A DNA stretch of 64,000 nt, from assembly GCF_039555535.1 (NCBI RefSeq), contig NZ_CP154630.1, positions 4,539,001-4,603,000 on the forward strand. The letters are read 5' to 3'. Within the stretch, counting starts at the first letter, position 1. Every line of letters begins with the position of its first letter. A model generated the notes under the pieces. It saw nothing but the letters and a program-made list of their open reading frames with translations. It made no database searches and was not told the DNA's origin. The translations under genes were made by a program, and so were the position numbers. Shown one piece after another: positions 16,106-24,798 of the stretch. The stretch comes from Stenotrophomonas maltophilia (GTDB taxonomy: Bacteria > Pseudomonadota > Gammaproteobacteria > Xanthomonadales > Xanthomonadaceae).

Positions 16106-17217
16106 CCGACACCCGCTCCCTGCATGGCCGCATCCTCACCCCGCTGGGCTGGCGGCGTGGCCAGGTCCACTTCGATTCGGACGTGCGCCAGCTGCAGGTG
16201 GACGACCACAGCGGCGCCGGCGATCTGCAGCTGCCGGTGATCCTGCCCGGCTTCATCGACCTGCATGTGCATGGCGCCGCCGGCGTGGACCTGATGCAGG
16301 GCGGCGACGTGGCACGCACCATCGCCCGTACGCACCTGCGCTTCGGTACCACCACGCTGCTGGCGACCACCATGACCGCTGGCCTGGATGAGATCGAGCA
16401 CGCGCTGCAGGGCGTGGCCGCGACCATGGCAGCGCCCGATGCCGATGCCGCCTGCATTGCCGGCGTACATCTGGAAGGGCCGTTCATCAGCCCGCAGCGG
16501 CTGGGTGCGCAGCCCAACCGCACCATCGAAGCAACACTGGCACTGGTGCAGCAGCTGCACGCGCTGGCACCGATCCGGGTGATGACGCTGGCGCCGGAGA
16601 TCGGCGAGCACACCGCGCTGATTACCGCGCTTTCGGCAATGGGCATCCGCGTGCAGCTCGGTCACAGCGCCGGTACCTACGAAGAAGGTGTTGCTGCGCT
16701 GCAGGCCGGCGCCTCCGGCTTCACCCATCTGTTCAACGGCATGACCGGCGTCGATCACTATCGCCCGGGCATTGCGACGGCGGCACTGGCACATGCGCAG
16801 TACGCCGAGATCATTCCCGACCTGCAGCACATCCATCCCGGCGTGATCCGCCTGGCCGCGCGCGCGATCCCGCGCCTGTACGCGGTGACCGACGCCACCG
16901 CCGCCACCGGCATGCCCGACGGCGAGTACGCACTGGGCGAGCAGCGCGTGCACAAGTGCGGCGGCTGCGTGCGCCTGGCGACCGGTTCACTGGCAGGAAG
17001 TGCACTGACCATGGACCAGGCCCTGCGCAATCTGGTGCAGGTGGGCCTGGAGCTGGCCGATGCCTCGCAACGTGTTTCCACCTTCCCGGCCGATTACCTG
17101 GGCCTGGGCGATCGCGGTCGCATCGCGCCCGACGCCCGCGCCGACCTGGTGGTGCTGGATGCGGAGCTGCGCCTGCAGCAGGTCGTGGTCGGTGGCCGCG
17201 TGATCGACCTGCACTAG
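16102..17217 (+). CDS. agaA: N-acetylgalactosamine-6-phosphate deacetylase (NagA/AgaA family)
   Basis: This 371-residue amidohydrolase removes the acetyl group from GalNAc-6-phosphate before AgaS acts. It shows the NagA pattern: a metal-site start PGFIDLHVHGAAGVDLM near residues 50-66, VHLEGPFISPQRLGA near 126-140, LGHSAGTYEE near 191-200, THLFNGMTG, and the catalytic Asp region AVTDATAATGMPDG. NagA proteins can also act on GlcNAc-6-phosphate. The locus, rather than any single residue, argues for the galactosamine substrate. It overlaps agaR by ATGA and is followed by a SMAG pair before the permease. Confidence 0.87.
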   Translation: MTDTRSLHGRILTPLGWRRGQVHFDSDVRQLQVDDHSGAGDLQLPVILPGFIDLHVHGAAGVDLMQGGDVARTIARTHLRFGTTTLLATTMTAGLDEIEHALQGVAATMAAPDADAACIAGVHLEGPFISPQRLGAQPNRTIEATLALVQQLHALAPIRVMTLAPEIGEHTALITALSAMGIRVQLGHSAGTYEEGVAALQAGASGFTHLFNGMTGVDHYRPGIATAALAHAQYAEIIPDLQHIHPGVIRLAARAIPRLYAVTDATAATGMPDGEYALGEQRVHKCGGCVRLATGSLAGSALTMDQALRNLVQVGLELADASQRVSTFPADYLGLGDRGRIAPDARADLVVLDAELRLQQVVVGGRVIDLH

Positions 17218-17230
17218 GCGACGCACGTCT

Positions 17231-17255
17231 GTAGAGCCGAGCCATGCTCGGCTGC
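17231..17255 (+). repeat. SMAG-like palindrome, first of an inverted pair
   Basis: GTAGAGCCGAGCCATGCTCGG and a GCTGC tail, 13 bases after agaA. Its partner at 17300-17324 faces it, so the pair could fold into one long hairpin between agaA and agaP. Confidence 0.75.
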
Positions 17256-17299
17256 TTTTCGCACCGACATCGACGACGTCCGCGCCGCGCTTCGCGCGG

Positions 17300-17324
17300 C
17301 AAGCCGAGCATGGCTCGGCTCTAC
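17300..17324 (-). repeat. SMAG-like palindrome, second of an inverted pair
   Basis: Reverse complement of the unit at 17231-17255. A small GCCGCGC/GCGCGGC hairpin lies just before it at 17284-17300. Confidence 0.75.
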
Positions 17325-17386
17325 ATGAAGCGCGCAAGCGCCTTGCATCAGCCACGCACCATCCCCGTTATTCCAGGAATACGCCG

Positions 17387-19189
17387 ATGACCGCAGCCGC
17401 CGCACCTGCCGTACCCGCTTCCACCGCTCCGCGCTGGCCCGTACGCTACCTGCTCTTCATCGGCGGCCTGGGTGGCCTGCTGTACGGCGTCGACATCGGC
17501 ATCATCGCCGGCGCCCTGCCCTATCTTGAAGCAACTGCCAGCCACGCCTGGCAGCTCAGCAGCCAGCAGCTCGGCTTCGTGGTGGCGGCGGTGCTGCTGG
17601 GCAGCGTGCTGTCCTCGCTGTTCGCCGGCATGGTTGCCGACCTGATCGGCCGCCGCGGTGCGATGCTGCTGGCCGGCCTGCTGTTCACCGCCTCGATTCC
17701 GATCATGGCACTGGCCTCCGGCTACACGCCGCTGCTGCTGGGACGCCTGCTGCAGGGCATCAGTGGCGGTTTGATCGGCGTCGTGATTCCGCTGTACCTG
17801 GCTGAAGTGCTCAGCCCCGAGCGACGCGGGCGCGGCGCGGCGATGTTCCAGCTGCTGCTGACCGTTGGCCTGGTGCTGGCAGCCCTGATCGGCCTGTACC
17901 ACGCCCACGCCGTGGATGCCGCCGCCGAAGCCGTGCGTTCGCTGCCGGTCGCGCAGCAGGCGCAGGAACTGTTCACGGTGAAGGACCACGCCTGGCGCAC
18001 CATCTTCTGGACCTGCCTGGCGCCGGGCCTGCTGTTCTGTGCCGGCATCTTCTGGCTGTCCGAATCACCACGCTGGCTGGTGCGCCGCGGTCGCATCGAT
18101 GAAGCCCGCCGCAGCCTCCAGCGCGTCCTGCCCGCCGCAGATGTCGAGCCCACGCTGGCCCAGATCCAAGCGCCGGAATCGAGCAGCAGCGAAGGCAAGC
18201 GCGATCCGCTGCTCAGCCGCCGCTATGTGGTGCCGTTCCTGCTCGCCTGCGTGGTGCTGGCCTGCACCCAGGCCACCGGCATCAATTCGGTGCTGGCCTA
18301 CGCGGTGAACATCCTCAACCAGGCCGGTCTGTCCGGTTCAGTGGCCAACGGCGCCGACGTGGCGATCAAGCTGCTCAACGCGGTGATGACCGTGGTCGCG
18401 TTGCTGCTGGTCGACCGCAAGGGCCGCAAATTCCTGCTGATGCTGGGCAGCGGCGGTATCTGCGTCGCCCTGCTGGCGGCGGCCACGCTGTTCTTCCAGG
18501 CCGAACGCGGTCGCGCCGATGTGCAGCCGCAGCTGCAGGCGGCGGTCAGCGGCGACGGCCTGCAGCTGGTGCTGGATGATGCGCAGTGGCAGCGCCTGAG
18601 CAATGGCACCGACAGCCAGGGCCGGCCGATGCAGCTGACCGTGTCCTACGCCTACGGTGATTTCACCAATGTGCGCGCCCTGCGCAGCGACAACCTGGCC
18701 GATCGCGAGCTGCGCATCGAGCGCGCTGGCACCGTGCAGCCCGACAGCGTGATTGGTGCGTTCTTCCGCAAACTGCATCTGAACCCGTTCGCCGACCCGG
18801 CCAGTGCCGGCCAGGCGCCATTGCGCATCGAACAGGCCCGCATCGGCCCGGTGCCGCCGCCTGCACATGGCTGGGCGGTGGCCGCCTGCATCCTGGTATT
18901 CGTCGCGTTCTTCGCGGTCGGCCCCGGCGTATGCGTGTGGCTGGCACTGTCGGAACTGATGCCGAACCGCATCCGTTCCAATGGCATGAGCATCGCACTG
19001 CTGATCAACCAGTTTGTATCCACCACCATCGCCGCCATCTTCCTGCCCACGGTGGGCCACTACGGCTACGCCAGCATGTTCGTGTTCTGGGCAGCCTGCA
19101 CCTTCGTGTTCTTCCTGGTAGCCGCGTTCTGGCTGCCGGAGACCAAGGGCAAGTCACTGGAAGAAATCGAGGCACGGTTCGCCCGGTAG
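17387..19189 (+). CDS. agaP: MFS sugar-porter family permease with large periplasmic loop, probable GalNAc permease AgaP
   Basis: This 600-residue inner-membrane permease is the only cytoplasmic-membrane importer in the locus. Sugar-porter signatures are present: DLIGRRG near 85-91, the PLYLAEVLSPERRGRG stretch near 135-150, WLSESPRWLVRRGR near 223-236, VDRKGRK near 342-348 and PETKGKSLEEIE at the end. The usual family length is 450-480. The excess is mainly residues 371-494, an acidic, non-hydrophobic insert between membrane segments 9 and 10, on the periplasmic side. A smaller insert lies between segments 5 and 6. The stop codon TAG belongs to a SMAG palindrome. Confidence 0.82.
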   Translation: MTAAAAPAVPASTAPRWPVRYLLFIGGLGGLLYGVDIGIIAGALPYLEATASHAWQLSSQQLGFVVAAVLLGSVLSSLFAGMVADLIGRRGAMLLAGLLFTASIPIMALASGYTPLLLGRLLQGISGGLIGVVIPLYLAEVLSPERRGRGAAMFQLLLTVGLVLAALIGLYHAHAVDAAAEAVRSLPVAQQAQELFTVKDHAWRTIFWTCLAPGLLFCAGIFWLSESPRWLVRRGRIDEARRSLQRVLPAADVEPTLAQIQAPESSSSEGKRDPLLSRRYVVPFLLACVVLACTQATGINSVLAYAVNILNQAGLSGSVANGADVAIKLLNAVMTVVALLLVDRKGRKFLLMLGSGGICVALLAAATLFFQAERGRADVQPQLQAAVSGDGLQLVLDDAQWQRLSNGTDSQGRPMQLTVSYAYGDFTNVRALRSDNLADRELRIERAGTVQPDSVIGAFFRKLHLNPFADPASAGQAPLRIEQARIGPVPPPAHGWAVAACILVFVAFFAVGPGVCVWLALSELMPNRIRSNGMSIALLINQFVSTTIAAIFLPTVGHYGYASMFVFWAACTFVFFLVAAFWLPETKGKSLEEIEARFAR

Positions 19190-19209
19190 CGGTCGACCTT
19201 GGTCGACCT
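19186..19209 (+). repeat. SMAG-like palindrome overlapping the agaP stop codon
   Basis: GTAGC followed by GGTCGACC TT GGTCGACC. The TAG of the head is the stop codon of the permease gene. Confidence 0.65.
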
Positions 19210-19240
19210 CGCGCGTAACGCGGTGGTGTTGGCGCGCCCG

Positions 19241-19711
19241 TCACTGACCGGTGATGTGCTTCGCCAACGCCTGTGCCTCGGCAATGCTCGGCAGCCCGCT
19301 CAGCATCATCGATTCACCGAACGGGCCTTTCACCGTCGCCACCATCAGCACGCGGCCATCCACACTGATCGCTGCTCGCTGGCCCACCAGTGCTGCCGTG
19401 CCATCGTGGATGCGCTGGTGCGCTTCGGGTCGATAGCGGATCTGCAGGCCGGGCTGCTGGCCCTCGTCCAGCACGTAGCGCACATCGGCGATATCGGCGC
19501 TGCCGGCAATCGGCGGCTCGCGCAGCGCCAGGGTCTCGCCCTGCCACTGCGCTTGCGTGCCCTTGCCATCCGCATCGACCGCGCTCAGGCGCACATCCAC
19601 ACCGGGGCGCGGTGCATGGCGCTCGACTGTCTGCACTGCGGGCGTGGCGCCCGGCATGCAGCCGGCCAGGGTCAAGGCCACGCCCAGCAACAGCGGAAGC
19701 GCCGTTCTCAC
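19241..19711 (-). CDS. Lipoprotein with SecD P1-head-like domain
   Basis: This is a predicted lipoprotein of about 156 residues. Starting at GTG 19711 it reads MRTALPLLLGVALTLAGC, a lipoprotein signal with its Cys at 18. The second half (YVLDEGQQPGLQIRYRPEA, AALVGQRAAISVDGRVLMV, SGLPSIAEAQALAKHI) resembles the P1 head subdomain of SecD, where SecD proteins carry a similar Ser/Gly-rich beta motif. It is not SecD itself: no membrane helices are present. The start overlaps the HdeD-like gene stop (GTGA), so the two are coupled. The function is unknown. Confidence 0.68.
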   Translation of the reverse strand: MRTALPLLLGVALTLAGCMPGATPAVQTVERHAPRPGVDVRLSAVDADGKGTQAQWQGETLALREPPIAGSADIADVRYVLDEGQQPGLQIRYRPEAHQRIHDGTAALVGQRAAISVDGRVLMVATVKGPFGESMMLSGLPSIAEAQALAKHITGQ

Positions 19712-20265
19712 TTCAGCTTCCGCAGCTTGAATGCCACCAGCACCTGCAGCAGGCCGTACAGCAGGCTGCCGATACCGATCCACAGCGTGGTGACCGCCAC
19801 GCCGGCATACGGGTTGGCCGCAAACAAAAGGCCCAGCACCACGGCCAGCACGCCGCTGAGGATCAGCAACCATTCGCCCTGGATCTGCTTGCGCACGCGG
19901 ATCGCGAACACGATGCGATAGATGCCGGCCACCAGCAGCCACGCCGCCAGGAACAGCACCAGCACGCTGGCGGTGGCCAGCGGATTGATCACCGCCAGGA
20001 TACCGAAGCCCAGCGAGGCGAGGGCGTACAGCGCCAGCCAGCCGCGGGACGCGCCGCTGCCGCCATTGATCAATGCGAACAGACTGATGACGCCCTCGAT
20101 GATGGCCATCACGCCCAGCGTCCAGGCCAGTGCCATCGCTGCGGACAGCGGCCAGCCGATGGCAACGATGCCGAAACCCAGTGCGACGAGCCCGTACAAC
20201 AGCAGGATCCACCAGCTGCGCCCAACCGCCGATAACAAGGGAGACAAGGGGGAATTCATGGCCAC
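19708..20265 (-). CDS. HdeD family membrane protein
   Basis: This 185-residue protein has six hydrophobic segments in three pairs, each resembling the short DUF308 repeat of HdeD proteins (WWILLLYGLVALGFGIVAIG, then ALASLGFGILAVINPLATAS, then LLILSGVLAVVLGLLFAANP). HdeD is an acid-resistance-related inner-membrane protein in E. coli; its chemistry is not known. ATG 20265 or 20259 may be the start. It is followed by the coupled lipoprotein gene, suggesting a two-protein envelope unit. Confidence 0.85.
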   Translation of the reverse strand: MAMNSPLSPLLSAVGRSWWILLLYGLVALGFGIVAIGWPLSAAMALAWTLGVMAIIEGVISLFALINGGSGASRGWLALYALASLGFGILAVINPLATASVLVLFLAAWLLVAGIYRIVFAIRVRKQIQGEWLLILSGVLAVVLGLLFAANPYAGVAVTTLWIGIGSLLYGLLQVLVAFKLRKLK

Positions 20266-20317
20266 TCCTCCGATCCGGAACCGGCCTCATCCTAGACCCT
20301 GTGGATGAAGAGGGCGA

Positions 20318-21007
20318 TCACGGCGCCCGCGCACAGACCCACACGCGCACCTCCCCAGCGCCGACCAGGCGCAGCGTCTCGGCGACCTCCATCACCGTGC
20401 TGCCGGTGGTCATCACGTCATCGACCACGGTCAGCCGCGAGGGCACCGGACCACGAACAGCAAACGCATCGAACAGATTCTCCCTGCGCTGTTCGGCCGT
20501 GCGTTCGGACTGCGGTGCGGTATGCCGCCGCCGGTACAGCCCCTGCCAGACGGGCATCGGCAGCAACCGGCACAGTTCGGCGGCCTGGTTGTAGCCGCGC
20601 TGGCGCAGGCGCCGCCCATGCAGCGGCACCGGCACCAGCGGCGCGCACGACCAGGGCGGTGGTGCGCGCTGCATCAGCTGGGCAAGCAAGCGCCCGGCCG
20701 CCAGATCCTGGTGGAACTTGTAGCGCACCAACAGCTGATCGACGGGGGGAAGGTACAGCAGGCTGGCATGCGTGGCGGCCTGCGGCGGTACCTCGTCGCG
20801 GCATGTACCGCAGACGATCAGGGCGTTGTCCGGCAACGGCAGTGCACAGCGCAGGCAGGCACGACCGGCCCAGGGCAGATGGGCCAGGCAGGCATCGCAG
20901 AGATCGAGTCCATCGTGGCCGGGTTCGTTACAGACGAGGCACCGTAGTGGCAGCAGAACTCGAAGAGAGCCAGCAAACAAGGCGCCGACTTTGCAGAAAG
21001 TGCGCAT
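20318..21007 (-). CDS. comF: ComF family phosphoribosyltransferase-like protein
   Basis: This is a cytoplasmic ComF/GntX-like protein of 229 residues. The N-terminal part has four Cys pairs of a zinc-ribbon type (RCLVCNE, LCDACL, CLRC, CGTC). The C-terminal part has a phosphoribosyltransferase fold with the PRPP-site motif VVDDVMTTGST near residues 189-199. ComF is needed for DNA uptake in naturally competent bacteria; the related GntX is used in gluconate growth. I chose ATG 21007; the codon before it is GTG. In related genomes comF often lies next to bioB. Here an AT-rich gene and a ClC gene lie between them. Confidence 0.9.
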   Translation of the reverse strand: MRTFCKVGALFAGSLRVLLPLRCLVCNEPGHDGLDLCDACLAHLPWAGRACLRCALPLPDNALIVCGTCRDEVPPQAATHASLLYLPPVDQLLVRYKFHQDLAAGRLLAQLMQRAPPPWSCAPLVPVPLHGRRLRQRGYNQAAELCRLLPMPVWQGLYRRRHTAPQSERTAEQRRENLFDAFAVRGPVPSRLTVVDDVMTTGSTVMEVAETLRLVGAGEVRVWVCARAP

Positions 21008-21153
21008 CACTTAGACTCGCCCAGCCCACCTACATCTGTATGTCAGCAAGGGGGAATTCAACCTGTCAGTGAACGGCCATGCAAACCATCGTCAATCACT
21101 GAAGTCAGAGGGTGGGGGCCTATTGGATGACCCTGGCAATTCCGGTAGCACCG

Positions 21154-22005
21154 TCACGATATCTCCACCAAATTGCATGACGTGTACTGTTGGTTCCTCA
21201 AGAATTGGCCGTCCGCATCCGTGAGCCATGCTTGGCCGCCCGAAAAATACTTGCGCGAAACATACTCGGTGACAACTACATAAACGTCAACAACTTCAAT
21301 GTATGCATTTGACATCCCAAGAGCCGCCTCAAAATCGCGAAAGCGAACTGCCGCGTACTCCCCAGAAAAATCGATGTACTCTTTCTGCAGCCGGGGCTGG
21401 ATATGAGTGTAGTCACTCAAGTGGGAATACAGCCGACCAACGCCTGACTCGACATTCTTCAGTTTCGATATAGATCTCGTTGGATTCTTATCAAATATTG
21501 TTCGATCATCAATCTCATGAATATCGTAAGCCCAAGCAACTTGCTCCAGACACAAACGAAGAATCGCAGCGGATTCGTACGTTGCACCCTGCATTAGAAG
21601 AAACGAAGCATACTCAAAACTGGGCTTCAACCTCATGAGCGCCGATTCTGCAGCAAAAAGGCCAAAATGCGCCTCTCTCTCAACTCCATTTGCGAGTTGA
21701 GCTGCCACTCTATCCACCTCGATTCCGCATTTCTGAAAAACGGCAGACAACCTGACCCTTGAGGGAGCGGGCTGAGGAAAAACAGCCAAGTGTCCATAAC
21801 GTTTGAAGTAGTAATCCATTGAGCGATTACCATCGACATAGCTCAGTGCGGCCGACCAAACTCGCCTCTTGAACTCATCGGGGGCGTCAAATGGAACGCC
21901 GAGGACGAGGTTCATGTTCCCAATGAATTCGGTATCCTCGAATCGCCCTGAAAGCCGAAAATACTCACCACCACCTGAACTCATACTTTCATCCGGAAAC
22001 AACAT
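21154..22005 (-). CDS. AT-rich orphan protein of unknown function
   Basis: I do not recognise this 283-residue protein with certainty. It is mainly alpha-helical by composition. One segment, GATYESAAILRLCLEQVAWAYD near residues 141-162, followed about 40 residues later by LYSHLSDYTHIQP, resembles the helical Arg/Glu and Ser/His motifs of DUF5677-like or HEPN-like proteins. That is a weak match. Base composition is visibly below 50 percent GC and codon use differs from every neighbour, which suggests recent transfer. Start ATG 22005 is uncertain; ATG 21984 has a somewhat better upstream sequence. No mobility gene or partner is nearby. Confidence 0.7.
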   Translation of the reverse strand: MLFPDESMSSGGGEYFRLSGRFEDTEFIGNMNLVLGVPFDAPDEFKRRVWSAALSYVDGNRSMDYYFKRYGHLAVFPQPAPSRVRLSAVFQKCGIEVDRVAAQLANGVEREAHFGLFAAESALMRLKPSFEYASFLLMQGATYESAAILRLCLEQVAWAYDIHEIDDRTIFDKNPTRSISKLKNVESGVGRLYSHLSDYTHIQPRLQKEYIDFSGEYAAVRFRDFEAALGMSNAYIEVVDVYVVVTEYVSRKYFSGGQAWLTDADGQFLRNQQYTSCNLVEIS

Positions 22006-22143
22006 TTAACTTTGAGAGTACAGCCCTATAGAACTAAGTGAGAGCCCAGCCATCAGGACTACCAAATACTCCCCGCAGGCTGGCCGATTATTTGACAGGG
22101 AAGCTGCATGGCATGCTGCTGCGGCAGCATACTGTACTGCGAG

Positions 22144-23484
22144 CTAGGTGCCAGCCTTGCGGGCCTCAATCTCAGGCGGCGGCGCCTTCGGCACCATCAA
22201 CAGCTCTGCCAGACCACGGTAGATCGGCACCCGGCAGACCAGCCCGGACACGCCACGCGCGATCAGCACCGTCGCCAGGATCGGCAGCAGCAGATCACCA
22301 CTGTCGGTCAGCTCCAGCGAGATCACCGCCGAGGTCAGTGGCGCCTGGGTGACGCCGGTGAGGTACGCACACATGCCCAGCAGCACGAACGCGCGCGGAT
22401 CCACGCCGGGCATCAACACGGCGAGGTTGTGGCCCAGTCCCGCGCCGACCGCCAGCGCGGGCGAGAACAAGCCTCCGGGAATACCGGCCACGTACGATGC
22501 GAGGTTGGCCAGCAGCTTCATCAACCCGAACTCGTGGCCGACCATCGCCTGCCCCTGCACCAGGCTGCGCGCCTGTTCGTAGCCGGTGCCGAACGCGCCT
22601 TCACCGAAGACCAGGGCGAGCAGAACCACCACCAGGCCGCAGCCTGCGGCCAACAGAACCGGATGCCGCTGCCGCAGTTGCCCGAGCCAGCGCGGACGGC
22701 CCGCCGCACTGGCCAGCACCGCACGCGCGAACAGGCCTCCCAGCAGGCCCGCCACCACGCCGCACAGCAGGATTGCCAGCCAGCCCTGGCCCAGCGGCAG
22801 ACGCGCGCTCACATGGCCGAAATAGGTGTAGTTGCCCAACAGACCGAGCGATACCACACCACCGACGATCACCGCGGTCAACAAGGTGCCGGAGAAGCGA
22901 TGTTCGAAACGGCCGCTGAGCTCCTCGATGGCGAAGACGATGCCGGCCAGCGGCGTGTTGAACGCCGCCGCAATACCGGCAGCGCCACCGGCCAACAGGA
23001 AGTGCGAGAGCTCGCGGGGATCCTTGAAGCCGAACCAGCGGCCGAACAGGTACATCAGGCTGGCACCCACGTGCACGGTCGGGCCCTCGCGGCCAACGGA
23101 CGCGCCACCGAGCAGCGACAACGAGGTCAGCAGCAGCTTGCCGGCTGAGACCGCAGGCGAAAGATTGGTCTTCCGGAATGGCTCATCGGGCTTGTCCAAC
23201 GCAGCGATGACCTGCGGAATGCCGCTGCCCCGCGTGGGTTTCAGCACGCCGGAGGTCAGCCAGGCCAGCAGCGCGAAGATGCCCGGCGTGAGCAGCAGGG
23301 CCCACCACGGCGAGTGCGAGGTGATGCGCTGGAACAGATGGAAGGCCGCATCGCTGGCCTTGGCGAACAGGATCGCCACCAGCGCCACGGCCACGGCACC
23401 GCCCCAGAGCGCGGCGCGGCGGCGCCAGGCCTCGCTGAGGACCAGCGCGCTGATGCGGCCGCGGAGACGATGGAGATCGGTCAT
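22144..23484 (-). CDS. ClC-type chloride channel or chloride/proton antiporter
   Basis: This 446-residue inner-membrane protein has the ClC family ion-binding motifs in order: GSGIP at residues 86-90, GREGPT at 131-136 with the gating Glu133, and GGLFSP about 210 residues later. The presence of the gating Glu suggests gating as in E. coli ClcA; whether it is a channel or an exchanger cannot be decided by eye. Start ATG 23484 (MTDLHRLRGR) is chosen because the longer frame upstream covers the bioB promoter. Its downstream gap has a TGCTGC/GCAGCA hairpin near 22114-22129. Confidence 0.92.
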   Translation of the reverse strand: MTDLHRLRGRISALVLSEAWRRRAALWGGAVAVALVAILFAKASDAAFHLFQRITSHSPWWALLLTPGIFALLAWLTSGVLKPTRGSGIPQVIAALDKPDEPFRKTNLSPAVSAGKLLLTSLSLLGGASVGREGPTVHVGASLMYLFGRWFGFKDPRELSHFLLAGGAAGIAAAFNTPLAGIVFAIEELSGRFEHRFSGTLLTAVIVGGVVSLGLLGNYTYFGHVSARLPLGQGWLAILLCGVVAGLLGGLFARAVLASAAGRPRWLGQLRQRHPVLLAAGCGLVVVLLALVFGEGAFGTGYEQARSLVQGQAMVGHEFGLMKLLANLASYVAGIPGGLFSPALAVGAGLGHNLAVLMPGVDPRAFVLLGMCAYLTGVTQAPLTSAVISLELTDSGDLLLPILATVLIARGVSGLVCRVPIYRGLAELLMVPKAPPPEIEARKAGT

Positions 23485-23596
23485 GGGAAAGAGTCTGCGC
23501 GCCAGCACTTCCGTTGGGCAGCGGCCACTTTGGCCGAAGCCCTTGCAGGATGCGGTGAAATGCGGCGTTTCCGCCAAGCTTGATGGGAGTGGCCAC

Positions 23597-23630
23597 CCGT
23601 AAACCACAATAACATCATCGCGGTTGACAG
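23597..23630 (+). promoter_or_regulatory. Candidate BirA operator for the bio operon
   Basis: CCGTAAACC, a 16-base spacer, then GGTTGACAG. The E. coli BirA operator has TTGTAAACC and GGTTTACAA with the same 16-base spacing; seven of nine bases match in each half. The right half contains TTGACA, a candidate -35 box, so bound BirA would compete with polymerase. It lies 57 bases before bioB. Confidence 0.72.
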
Positions 23631-23687
23631 CATTCATCAACCCACCCACACTGCCGCCCTCGCTCCATTCGTACCCAAGGTCCCGCC

Positions 23688-24731
23688 ATGGCTGCTGCCA
23701 TCCGCCACGACTGGCAACACGACGAACTGCAGGCGCTGTTCGATCTGCCGTTCCCAGAGCTGCTGTTTCGCGCCGCAGCGGTCCATCGCGAGCACTTCGA
23801 CCCTTCGCAGGTGCAGGTGTCCACGCTGCTGTCGGTGAAGACCGGCGGCTGCCCGGAAGACTGCGCGTACTGCCCGCAGGCGCAGCGCTACAGCACCGGG
23901 GTGAACGCGCAGAAGCTGATGGAGACCGACGCGGTGCTGGCCAAGGCACGCCAGGCCAAGGCCGCCGGTGCATCGCGCTTCTGCATGGGTGCCGCATGGC
24001 GTTCGCCGAAGGATCGAGACATTCCGAAGGTCGCGGCGATGATCGCCGGGGTGAAGGCGCTGGGTCTGGAGACCTGCGCCACGCTGGGCATGCTCAGCGG
24101 CGAGCAGGCGCGTGCGCTGAAGGACGCCGGCCTGGACTACTACAACCACAACATCGACACCGCGCCGGACTACTACGATTCGATCATCCACACGCGCCAG
24201 TACCAGGACCGCCTGGATACGCTGGAACACGTGCGCGATGCCGGCCTGAAGACCTGCTGCGGCGGCATCGTCGGCATGGGCGAGACGCGCGCGCAGCGCG
24301 TCGGCCTGCTGCTGGCGCTGGCCACGCTGCCGGCGCATCCGGATTCGGTGCCGATCAACAAGCTGGTGCAGGTGGCGGGTACGCCGCTGCATGGCAGCGC
24401 CGAACTGGACCCATTCGAGTTCGTGCGCATGATCGCGGTGGCCCGCATCGCCATGCCGCGCTCGATGGTGCGGCTGTCGGCCGGGCGCGAGGCGATGAGT
24501 GACGAACTGCAGGCGCTGTGTTTCCTGGCCGGCGCCAACTCCATCTTCTACGGCGACAAGCTGCTGACCACCGGCAACCCGGAAAGCGAACGCGACCTGG
24601 CCCTGTTCGCCCGGCTCGGGCTGCAGCCGATGGCGGTGCAGGTGGATGCCGAAGGCCACGACCACGGCGGCACCGTGCACGCCGATATCAGCGCCGATGC
24701 ACCCGGCTGCGGCTGCGCTCACGCCGCCTGA
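23688..24731 (+). CDS. bioB: Biotin synthase BioB
   Basis: BioB is the radical-SAM enzyme that inserts sulfur into dethiobiotin. The 347-residue protein has the CxxxCxxC cluster motif at Cys55, Cys59 and Cys62 ([12 protein letters not shown]) and other BioB stretches: [29 protein letters not shown] and [13 protein letters not shown]. The length is typical. It is the first gene of a run bioB-bioF-bioH-SDR-bioC on one strand, behind the candidate BirA site. Confidence 0.97.
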   Translation: MAAAIRHDWQHDELQALFDLPFPELLFRAAAVHREHFDPSQVQVSTLLSVKTGGCPEDCAYCPQAQRYSTGVNAQKLMETDAVLAKARQAKAAGASRFCMGAAWRSPKDRDIPKVAAMIAGVKALGLETCATLGMLSGEQARALKDAGLDYYNHNIDTAPDYYDSIIHTRQYQDRLDTLEHVRDAGLKTCCGGIVGMGETRAQRVGLLLALATLPAHPDSVPINKLVQVAGTPLHGSAELDPFEFVRMIAVARIAMPRSMVRLSAGREAMSDELQALCFLAGANSIFYGDKLLTTGNPESERDLALFARLGLQPMAVQVDAEGHDHGGTVHADISADAPGCGCAHAA

Positions 24732-24798
24732 GACGGGCCGCAAGCAGGCGCCGCGGCAACGCGCTACCCTAGCCGCCCCGTCGACGCATTCAGCCACC

